Below, one piece after another: positions 57,301 through 62,191 of a stretch of DNA of 64,000 bases; within the stretch, counting starts at the first letter, position 1, and each line of letters starts with the position of its first letter. The translations under genes and the position numbers were made by a program. Source of the stretch: an uncultured Methanoregula sp. (lineage in GTDB: Archaea; Halobacteriota; Methanomicrobia; Methanomicrobiales; Methanospirillaceae); contig NZ_OY787453.1 of assembly GCF_963678795.1 (NCBI RefSeq), positions 1,364,001 through 1,428,000 on the forward strand, read 5' to 3'. The notes below the pieces were generated by a model. That model was not told the DNA's origin and made no database searches. It saw nothing but the letters and a program-made list of their open reading frames with translations.

Positions 57301-58379
57301 TAGCCCTTTCCAGTACAGGCCGGTTTGAGGAGGCTATAGGTGCCTTCAACCAGACCCTTGGCATCCAGAACGAGTTTACCGAGGCTATCTATGAGCGGGG
57401 CCGGGCACAGGTCCGGACCGGCCAGTACAAGGATGCAATAGCATCATTCGACCAGGTGCTCACGATCAATCCGGGTTATGCGAATGCGATCTACGAAAAA
57501 GGTCGTGCCCTTATCGCGCTTACCAATCTTACCGCCGCGATAACCGCATTCGACCGGGCTATCGATATCAATCCCTCATGCTGGCAGGCATTTTTCTGGA
57601 AAGGCAGGGCGTTATTCGAACAGGGAAGCCATGATGCTGCCATCACGGCATATGACCGGGCGATCGAGATCATGCCCGGCATCTCAAGCATTTATGATCA
57701 CCGGGGTCTTGCATATGCAGCACTGGAACAGTTCCGGGAAGCAATACGATCGTATGATCATGCGCTCGAGCTCGATAAACCTGCAGAAATATTTGCCCAT
57801 AAAGGGGTCAGCCTTTCCGAACTGGGAATGTACCGGGATGCCATTGAAGCCTTTGACAAGGCGCTGGACCTCAATGAGAACCTTGTTGAAGCCTGGCTTG
57901 GGAAAGGGAATGCGTACTATGATCTGGGAAAATACTCTGATGCCCGGACTGCCTACGAACGGGGCCTCGCCCTCGATCCCGAAAATGCCGTGGGCTGGAC
58001 ACGTCACGGGATGGTCTTGTCCTCGCTCCATCAGTACAAGGAGTCAATCGAGTCCTACGACCGGGCGCTGCTTATCGATCCCTCCTTCTCCATCGCGTAT
58101 TTCACCCGGGGCAGTGCCCTGATAGCCCTCGAGCGGTTTGAAGAAGCGGTGGAATCTTTCAACGCGATGATCCATATCCAGCCGGAATTTGTTGATGCAT
58201 GGATCCATAAGGGGCGTGCACTCCAGGAGCTCAGCCAATACCAGGAAGCTCTCTCATCGTACAAACGTGCACTGGAAATTGAACCCGGCAGAAAAGAGAT
58301 CTGGAATGATATCGGGGAGATCCTTGACAGGATCGGCAAACACGAAGAAGCAAGAATCTGCTATGAGAAGGCGAAATAA
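45324..58379 (+). CDS. Giant tetratricopeptide-repeat protein (4351 residues)
   Basis: The longest gene in the window, entirely open over 13 kb. After six residues the 34-residue TPR begins and continues to the stop. 4351 residues divided by 34 is about 128, so roughly 127-128 units, estimated from length and not counted individually. Units follow the consensus AWYxKGxALxxLGRYEEAIxAFDxALxIDP. There is no signal peptide, membrane span or other domain, so the protein is cytoplasmic and should form a very long superhelix. The ATG is supported by GAGGT about 9 bases upstream. The fold binds peptides or proteins, so a scaffold is the natural reading, but the partners are unknown. Neighbours downstream are signalling proteins. 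Units are mostly well diverged, but one eight-unit block (near 53757-55390) is recently duplicated. The GC-rich codon use matches flanking genes. Confidence 0.95.
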   Translation: MNIKSDAEALMRQGIELYDLGRFQDAIVMFDRGLALYPDLAKAHYFKGIALYDLGKYEESVLAYDQAIAIDPSDSNAWYNKAATLAQIGRNEEALVACDRLLSIKYDNVEAWILKGIALYELGQFKEAITAYDHALMVDPRHAKVYYNKGIALADLGRHQEAINAYNKAIEIVPDYARAYYNRGISLYDLGRFEEALAAFDKSYEIDPGDIWVWYYRSFILAKQELFEEAVEASEQFLKQEPGHADIWTINGISLFKIGRYEDAFNALGQAVSLNAGLTDAWYYKGLACQALDNYPDAIDAFDKTLELNPANTHAREQRGIANYRMKNYREAVEDFDQLLALEPENHNVWFRRGISCVNLSRYEEAIDSFEKGLEIKPDHAGSYYFRGLALTRLGRHKEAIDEFESALKNDSRCSLAAYQEGLSYASLGRFQEAVSAYDQALRINPAFTEALYHKGFALAKLGKNDDAIQEYDRTLAYDPGNAQAYHQKGLQLAKLGRNEDAVEAFNKSIELKPAYAQAFYDKGIALSKLERFEAALDAFEQAVTINPNYVYAYYNRGLALVQLKKYEEAIREFDRAVDIDPTHVLALYQRGTTLVYLKRYPEAVIAFDAVLAFSPQNTGALYEKAHALFSLLRYQEAVVAFDEALEQNPSLTEAWLFKGIALAHIGQLDEAIAAFDKCLVLKPRLTEAAVRKGIALYNLGRLDDAIGVFNKALNETPRDIWAWCYKGLALSSLGRYDEAIRAFDRTLEINRKCAKAFYEKGNALSHLGKPLEAVVSYDQALEISPDDPKILYQKGVALAQRERYDEAIRAFEAALLLEPENASGYYYLGISYAGRERYDDAIRAFESSLTLESGNAQAYHFKGIALLQKERYEEAIRSFKSALQLDPSNASSYFYMGLAYLQAREYENAISTLEQATGMDPSLSDAYMYEGFAHYSLGRYAEALPLLDRSLTQNPSLIDAMICKAGSLYFLERYAETIETDDRILSLNPTLIDIWMQKGNSHYQLGRKQDSINAFSKALEINPNLTDAWIKKAESLFDLGKIQDAIAAYTRALDINPSLKEIWMKKGDALNQLGKTEDAIGSYNKSLRIDPDQEDGWIKIGRAFFDISRYQDAIDAFDNAISINQRSIDAFYYKGLALEKINRTEEAIHVFEILLEIDPGNGDAQYHKGLVLARIGDHRNAALSFEKMSELRPDFAQAWYYKGKSLIETGKYPEAILALNQALSLESSYTEANYYLGLALLKTGKFPEAIEAFDRNLTKDTSNAPGHFNRGLALEKLGRYEEALEAFDKALIYDPDNALAFYHKGKSFADLNRHSDAVFAFDKTLQLKPKYTDARLRKGIALYNMGRREDAITDFDRTIQQTPNNFLAHYYKALAYEGLRDFLSAVESFDRALEIDANFRDAHFHKGLSLLEMEEFGEALLSFDLTLDIDREYSPAHYYRGFTMLKLGRHKDAITSFDRCLALTPSFAPAHLQRGRALYSLELYRDSIYAFDSALEYDPLSADAALYKSLALHELGQNDESLAASERAIGIRPAFTEAWYSKGVALFDLGRYDEAVAAYERSIELDPASAQATYNRGLALMHLSRHQVAVESFDRVLSLVPQFAPAVFHKGMALASLNLHEDAIRTFDTALEITPADPAILYQKGVSQSRLEYFEDAIASFDAAIVLDSRNADPFYQKGLCLAALGRQEEAETAFSQALGIDPGNNESLYHKGLALAELGKFSEAVEALTRTVEINPTIANAWLIRGFCLFALERFAESVISYNKAIELEPENPHTWFYKGRALISLGSDDESVTALDRALSLIPEFGEAYYYKGVALFRQKKMPEAALAFAESNRIMPDFTDAFRENGRTLAVLGRYRESVDAFDKVLSVYPKDPVALYGKARALDHLGLFREAIPVYARVNLVDKDCERAFLYKGFAQMLTSQYDDAVDAFTATLEINSSNAEAWMEKGKALVLLEKYEQAVDAFDGYLSLIPESFEIIFEKGLALSQLGKSADALECFTRSISLGLDTARVHAEQGYSLFILGRFEETLASLDRALAHDARNIHALVVRGDSLLELQRFEDSINAFDAALALDPENERAHSGRGVALSKLARYEDAVIALDHALESNHANPELLSCKGYSLYKLGRFKESVEAFGKSLKRKPQNVFTLLFRGKAYIHISRWDDALSSFEKVIALDGNHEEAWYFKGIALSRLLRHEDALAAFDRAVSLDDNCARGWYNKAGELSTLGRYEEALPAFDRATGIDPGFYDAVCQKGMALLTLERFDSAIEAFDQALALGPGNGLLYYSRGHAQMELQRDNEALESYNRSIGFDAASPVTWIEKGDVLSRLGNFSEAVTAYAKTLELDPRSAQAAFSQGVAFTSLGNDEEAIRSFDRALEIDSTFIETAFLKGCALSRLGRFSESINAFDYVLEGSPSHAQAHYHKGLVLQELGKYEKAIRSYKQALTNDSSITDAVYKTGLCYALLGKFENSLKMFNQMLEIIPGDADVLFQKGRSLAKLLRFDEALLSLEESLNGENNHAEVWILTGSMHNELGQYAESIQAFDRALALEPENTAAWYRKGKANLDLGNYEESISCLDRVLSLDDRCAGAWLRKGSCLLSLGQFEPALESLTRALNLKPQNAGGWYDQGIVLSELGRFDEAVSSFDRAISINRKFTNAWYDKGLALAQLGRDRESIGAFENTNTIDPRFPDAFYDKGLAFERLSQHKDALAAFEMVISLNPSHVDALYHKAVALFSLKQYDSAAVAFGIALELDPEIFDGWYRQGLSYIRLGNLDAAIVSFNQAIRINPGSYGALFEKGFVLSRQGQFEEAVSEFDRALAIDDVQRDGQYARGQALLALERYEDALAAFSRVIEIDPDFAEAHFNKAIVLENLGRYEEEVFALDGFFQQVPDRSDAWYHRGLSLEHLGRDEDAVKSFEKARLKDPLNTEILMAEGKTFSRLGQFEEAIRIFDIALAFEPERGDFLFEKGFALAQLGHHEQAESVLGEADAHLPERFEPSYFRGISLMNLERYAEAVHAFDTALALNDNDARIWYNKGLSLSCLGHHEGALESFDHAIRINPGLYEIYFEKGLELSRIARYEEAVSEFDRALAIDDVQRDGQYARGQALLALERYEDALAAFSRVIEIDPDFAEAYFNKAIAFENLARYEDSVRTFDDYLRQEPDRSDAWYHRGLSLEHLGRDEDAVDSYDTARQKDPQNAEILMSEGKTLSRLGQYAEAIRIFDLALIIKPEQGELLFEKGFALSRLGRHDQAEPVLRQAVLHLPDQFEPAFLQGISLMNLGRYAEAVPAFDTALAFDENNPEIWYNKGLSLARTGHHEEAIESFDQVLKLHPEDTETLMERGRSYYILEKFDDAVHSFDEVLQTADDHAAAWYEKGLALYHLKRYADAIASLNRTLALDPGNHDAMYHHALSYSALGRFAEAIESFHQLLTLTPDNADAWYEQGVALAQINRHMDAVSAFDNAVNIRPDYFDGLYMRARSLDISGKNEDAIEGYNRVLALQPLHVPSLHFKGAALVRLNHNEEAIKVFDRALEIDPSYTEALFDKGRALASLKMYREAVKTFDKALSIEKNYADVYYHKALALSSLGRHDEAIVALNKNIDLDADNEQAYYHKGLELSEIGRHTDAIEAFDRVIQLRPKSIESWLHRGMVLSQVGKYNEAIESYIKTLEIDPMNAEAWYLKGSALYALNRYEDAIDAFDQALEIKSDYVPAYFDKGRALYDMKTYKEAVVSFDNALRIQPKYVEALYYKGIALTRLFRYDEALSAFDQALKIRPNFGHVWTGKGIALSSLRKDEDAISFFHKALGIDSKDALASYYLGVSYLRLGKYHDAIKNFETALIQRPKCAEGYYQKGRALAMLSMNHEALAAYDRALLLKEEFSEAWLYRGISHASLNDYEKALEDYDHALSLNSQYAAPHLFRGIALIKLKRYNESLEAIDKALVLNPEYTEAYYYRGLALLQQEQYDKAINAFDQALGINDRYAEAYYNKGVALSSTGRFEEAIGAFNQTLGIQNEFTEAIYERGRAQVRTGQYKDAIASFDQVLTINPGYANAIYEKGRALIALTNLTAAITAFDRAIDINPSCWQAFFWKGRALFEQGSHDAAITAYDRAIEIMPGISSIYDHRGLAYAALEQFREAIRSYDHALELDKPAEIFAHKGVSLSELGMYRDAIEAFDKALDLNENLVEAWLGKGNAYYDLGKYSDARTAYERGLALDPENAVGWTRHGMVLSSLHQYKESIESYDRALLIDPSFSIAYFTRGSALIALERFEEAVESFNAMIHIQPEFVDAWIHKGRALQELSQYQEALSSYKRALEIEPGRKEIWNDIGEILDRIGKHEEARICYEKAK
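53757..54735 (+). repeat. 816-base (eight-TPR) duplication inside the giant gene
   Basis: The DNA from about 53757 to 53915 recurs almost unchanged from 54573 to about 54731, offset 816 bases, which is exactly eight 102-base TPR units. Protein similarity continues over the following units (YARGQALLALERYEDALAAF in both, then SDAWYHRGLSLEHLGRDEDAV and SRLGQ). The near-identity of the first 150 bases implies recent duplication or gene conversion. Confidence 0.85.
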
Positions 58380-58533
58380 CTTTTCTTTTCATAATTAAGT
58401 AGAGGACACTTCCCCGGGACTCATCCGGGAAATCATATCCCGCTCTTTCCTGAATCGATAATGAATGGAGTGCATCGTCATTTCCCGTATCATTTCCCAA
58501 ATATTATGTAGTAACACCCAATAATATCCGGTA

Positions 58534-60069
58534 ATGTCGTCAGTTCTTCAGATCCGTCAGAAGAAAGCCCCACTTGCTGACGTACTATACCTGTCAGGCA
58601 GGCTGGATTCCAATACCTCAGCCGAACTGGATACGGTATTGAGAAATCTTGTTGGTTCCGGCAGCCTCCAGATCGTACTCAATTTAACGGATATCGAGTA
58701 CGTCAGCAGTTCGGGTCTCCGCGTGATGCTGATCTGGCTGAGGAAGATGAAAAAAAAGCAGGGTGAACTGAAGATTGCCTGCCTTAAACCCCGGGTAAAG
58801 GAGATCCTTTTCTTTGCCGGTTTCAACCGCCTGTTCAATCTTTATGATACCGAGGCTGCCGCTCTTGAGACTTTCGCGTATGCGGATCTCGATGATCGGG
58901 AGAAGCGGATACTGGATGCGGTATCCTTAACCCTCGATATTGAAGAGGACCGGAGACAGACCGAAGAGAATCTGATCCAGTCCGAAACTATGTACCGGGT
59001 CATCTTTGAGAGTTCCGGTACCGCGATGGCCATCGTGGACGAAGATCTGACGATCCTTATTGTCAATTCTGAATTTGCGAAACTTGTCGGTTATCAGAAA
59101 GAGGAGCTCTCTGAAGTGCTTACCCTGATACCGTTTGTGGTCAGGGACGATCTCGGGATGGTGACAGAGTTCCATGATCTGGTCAGGAATAATACCGATA
59201 AAGATGCCCGGCATTATGAGTTCCGGCTCAAAGACCGTTTCGGCAATATCAAAAATGTCTATGTAATCCTGGATATGATCCCGGGAACACACCGGCGGAT
59301 CTACTCGCTCCTTGACATTACGGAACTGCGCAAGATCGAGGAGGATCTCCGGCACGAGCTGGCCAGGAAGCGTGAATTCATTATCCTGACTGCGCATGAA
59401 CTCCGCACACCCCTCCAGCCGGTTATGGGATACCTGCATATGATCCTGGAGGACCCGGCTGCATCCGGCCTCACGATAGATACAACGGCACTTCTGGAAA
59501 AATGTTCCAAAAATGTGGATCACGTGCGGGAGATCATTGAACACATCATCAAATTAAGTGATATGGGTTATGATCCGGAACAGATGCTGCCCCGGTTCAA
59601 GCCCCAGTACCGGGAGACCTCCCCCAAGAACGTGCTCAGCACCTATATTTCTGTTTTAAAATGTTCCAGTGATATCGGGATCAGCATCGATATTCCCGAA
59701 GATCTGAAAATAATTACCGACGGAGAATATTTTTTCCTGATCACCCAGAGCCTGATCTTCAACATCATCCGGTATTCTGCAGTTCCTGCAAAAATTGAGA
59801 TTACGGTACATATTGATGAAAAAAATTACCATTTCATTATCAGGAACCGTCGGGCTGTCATTGCCCAGGAGATCATCCCGATCCTCTTTAAGCCGTTCTC
59901 CGTAACAAAGGAGTCCAAACTCCTGGAAAAATTCGGGTATCTGGGAATCAGTCTGCCGGTTGCAAAAAAGATGGCGGAACTTCTGAATGGGGATATTACG
60001 GTCACGAGCGAGTCGGATGCAGGCAGTGCCTTCACCTTATCACTACCCCGGTACAAGGACACTCATTAA
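58534..60069 (+). CDS. STAS-PAS-histidine-kinase-like protein
   Basis: 511 residues. Residues about 5-105 are a STAS domain (IVLNLTDIEYVSSSGLRVML, with the Ser-Ser phosphorylation-site region typical of anti-sigma antagonists). Residues about 150-270 form a PAS domain with a following PAC (YSLLDITELRKIE). The kinase half has an H-box, TAHELRTPLQP, with His288. It has an N-box remnant LIFNIIRYS (Asn about 410) and a late G-box with FGYLGISLPVAKKM and SDAGSAFTLSL. However, where the DxGxG of the ATP site should be, the sequence is RNRRAVI, without Asp or Gly. The ATP site may therefore be non-functional, so it may act as a docking or sensing protein. STAS fused to such a kinase is unusual. It lies 150 bases after the TPR gene and may share its regulation. 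Confidence 0.8.
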   Translation: MSSVLQIRQKKAPLADVLYLSGRLDSNTSAELDTVLRNLVGSGSLQIVLNLTDIEYVSSSGLRVMLIWLRKMKKKQGELKIACLKPRVKEILFFAGFNRLFNLYDTEAAALETFAYADLDDREKRILDAVSLTLDIEEDRRQTEENLIQSETMYRVIFESSGTAMAIVDEDLTILIVNSEFAKLVGYQKEELSEVLTLIPFVVRDDLGMVTEFHDLVRNNTDKDARHYEFRLKDRFGNIKNVYVILDMIPGTHRRIYSLLDITELRKIEEDLRHELARKREFIILTAHELRTPLQPVMGYLHMILEDPAASGLTIDTTALLEKCSKNVDHVREIIEHIIKLSDMGYDPEQMLPRFKPQYRETSPKNVLSTYISVLKCSSDIGISIDIPEDLKIITDGEYFFLITQSLIFNIIRYSAVPAKIEITVHIDEKNYHFIIRNRRAVIAQEIIPILFKPFSVTKESKLLEKFGYLGISLPVAKKMAELLNGDITVTSESDAGSAFTLSLPRYKDTH

Positions 60070-60178
60070 ACAAGGCAGGGTGCTGGTATCCGGCGTATCC
60101 CGTCCCGCCATTCAAACAATCCCGGTTTGTGTATGGGAACACCCCCCGTTTAATTAGAACTATACCCAACAATTATGG

Positions 60179-61516
60179 ATGAAATCAAGGAAAATATTCA
60201 TCTGTCTTATCCTCATTCTCCCGATAATCCTCTTCTCATCCGGCTGCACGCAGCCAGCCCCGGTACAGGATCCAACCCGCCAGACACCGGCTTCAACCCG
60301 GGAGGAGATGGTCTCTTTTGTGAAGGAGGCTGTAGCGTATGCAAAAACCCATGGCAAAGATGCAGCACTTGCTGAATTTTCAAACAGGAACGGCTCTTTT
60401 TTCCGGGCGGATCTCTATATCTATGCATATGATTTCAACGGGACGACAATTGCCCACCCGGTAAATCCTGAAAAGATTGGTGTGAACCGTCTTTTTGAAC
60501 CTGACGCGATGGGGCATTCATTTATCCGTGAACTCAGGGATGAAGCCCGGAACGGTTCCGGGTTTGTCGAGTATTATTACATAAACCCTGTGCATAACAA
60601 GGCAGTCGAGAAGAAACTCGGGTACGTAGAGAAAGCCGGGGATGACTGGTGGCTTGGATCCGGTATTTACTTTGGCCAGATAGATCCTGCGGTTGCTTCA
60701 TCCGCAAAAGCACCCGCCACTGCGCTTGAGATCAAGGAATTCGTTGATAAAGCTGCAGTCTATGCAAAGAAGAGTGGCAAAACAGCAGCTGTTGCTACAT
60801 TCAACAACGCCTCCGGCCCATTCGTTGTCGGGAATGTCTATATCTACGCACTAGACTATGATGGCGTTGCGCTTGCCCTGCCATTCCAGCCCGGGCTTAT
60901 CGGCACAAATTTCCTTCCGATTAAGGATGCCTCCGGGAAGACCTATACCGATACTGAGATCCAGCTCGCGAAGTCCGGTGGCGGGTATCTACTGTACAGG
61001 TATGCAGACCCGGCCCAGAACTTTACGGTAAAGCCCAAGATAAGCTATGTCCGCCCGGTAGATGACACGTACTGGATCGGGGCGGGCATCTATACAAGCG
61101 AGGACCGGCTTCTTGACCCGCAGCTCCGGGAGTTCGTGACTGAAGCAAAAACGTATGCAATGAAAAATGGCAGGCAGAAAGCACTGGAAAATTTCAGCAA
61201 TGTAACCGGACCGTTTATCCGGGGAGACCTTTACGTCTTTGCATATGATTACAACGGGACAGTTCTTTCCTGGCCGTACCGTCCCGATCAGGTGGGACTG
61301 AACCGGTTCAATGCTACTGACACCGTAGGCACGCCTCACATCCGGGCTATGATTGACACTGCCCGGAATGGCGGTGGAATTGTTGATTACTACTCGGTCA
61401 ACCCTGCAACCAACACAACTCAGCTCAAGATCAGTTATGTTACCGATGTTGATGGTACCTGGCTGCTGGGTTCCGGCCGGTACCTGGAGCCGGGGCCGGT
61501 AGTCCTGAGCCCGTAA
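60179..61516 (+). CDS. Lipoprotein with three tandem Cache domains
   Basis: 445 residues. A lipoprotein signal peptide (ICLILILPIILFSSGC) has Cys23 as the probable lipid-attachment site. Three similar about 130-residue blocks follow (about 38-165, 175-305, 310-440), each with the sequence plan VxxAxxYAKxxGKxxALxxFxN, then YIYAYDYNGT, and ending SYVxxVDxxWxxGSGIY. This is the sCache_2-type sensor domain found in chemoreceptors and kinases, here free in the envelope. It may bind small ligands and act as a solute sensor or binding protein for a membrane partner. No transporter gene is adjacent. It lies between a STAS kinase-like protein and the PAS/SpoIIE protein, hinting at signalling. Confidence 0.85.
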   Translation: MKSRKIFICLILILPIILFSSGCTQPAPVQDPTRQTPASTREEMVSFVKEAVAYAKTHGKDAALAEFSNRNGSFFRADLYIYAYDFNGTTIAHPVNPEKIGVNRLFEPDAMGHSFIRELRDEARNGSGFVEYYYINPVHNKAVEKKLGYVEKAGDDWWLGSGIYFGQIDPAVASSAKAPATALEIKEFVDKAAVYAKKSGKTAAVATFNNASGPFVVGNVYIYALDYDGVALALPFQPGLIGTNFLPIKDASGKTYTDTEIQLAKSGGGYLLYRYADPAQNFTVKPKISYVRPVDDTYWIGAGIYTSEDRLLDPQLREFVTEAKTYAMKNGRQKALENFSNVTGPFIRGDLYVFAYDYNGTVLSWPYRPDQVGLNRFNATDTVGTPHIRAMIDTARNGGGIVDYYSVNPATNTTQLKISYVTDVDGTWLLGSGRYLEPGPVVLSP

Positions 61517-61730
61517 GCGGGTCTTTGTGAATGCTGACCATTTCCGGTACCAAAGAACTATCCTTATAAAACCTGTTTTCCCAATGTTTCTAAGCGTAAC
61601 CTGGCGATGAAGAAGTCTGCTATCTTGAAGCGCGCAGGGTGCCCGCCCCTGCCTGATCCGGGTAGTATCCGGTCCTGAAATAAAAAAGATCGGTTTTCCG
61701 GCAGGAAGAGAAAGTTCGCATGCACGGGTA

Positions 61731-62018
61731 TCAGGAATCGTGTGCAGTCTTAAATGGTGATTCTTCCCCGCTCTTCTGCTGGTGATGTTCGAGAAGTCTC
61801 CTTACCTCATCGTACGCTTTCTGTTTATCTTTGATACCGGTGAAGAGTATGCGGATTTCGTCAATATCATCCTTGATGTAGACTGCTTCATCATATGCAA
61901 TCAGAGCAATCTGTCCTCCGGGACCGAACGTATGTTCTTCCCGCTCACCTCTCATGTATCGCTCGCGCTGCTCCTTTGTCGGTGCCGAATATTTGCTCTC
62001 ATACCGGAAAACTCCCAT
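61731..62018 (-). CDS. Small conserved-looking soluble protein, unknown
   Basis: 95 residues from the ATG at 62018, chosen because GGTG lies about 7 bases upstream. A GTG at 62027 is the alternative. The protein is acidic-basic mixed, with FRYESKYSAPTKEQRERYMRGEREE near the N-terminus and YDEAVYIKDDIDEIRILFTGI then a C-terminal helix. Codon usage and GC are normal for the region, and there is no better frame here. No family is recognised. It stands between the Cache lipoprotein and the PAS gene on the opposite strand. The upstream region contains nothing else clear. Confidence 0.6.
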   Translation of the reverse strand: MGVFRYESKYSAPTKEQRERYMRGEREEHTFGPGGQIALIAYDEAVYIKDDIDEIRILFTGIKDKQKAYDEVRRLLEHHQQKSGEESPFKTAHDS

Positions 62019-62191
62019 AACGAACACCTTTGTCTATTCTTCTCTCCACGGACATTAAAAACCCTCATGGGCCGGAATGTGTCATACCAAGTCAGATCAA
62101 ATCCGGAGGTTATGTTAACTGATCTGGTGCACAGGGATACGATAAAAGAATATTCATACCCCATAAGGACTTATTCTAGCATTGGAGCTGG

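Noticed and set aside
61606..61677. 23-residue frame MKKSAILKR... after the Cache gene
   Set aside because: Too short and without a clear ribosome site.
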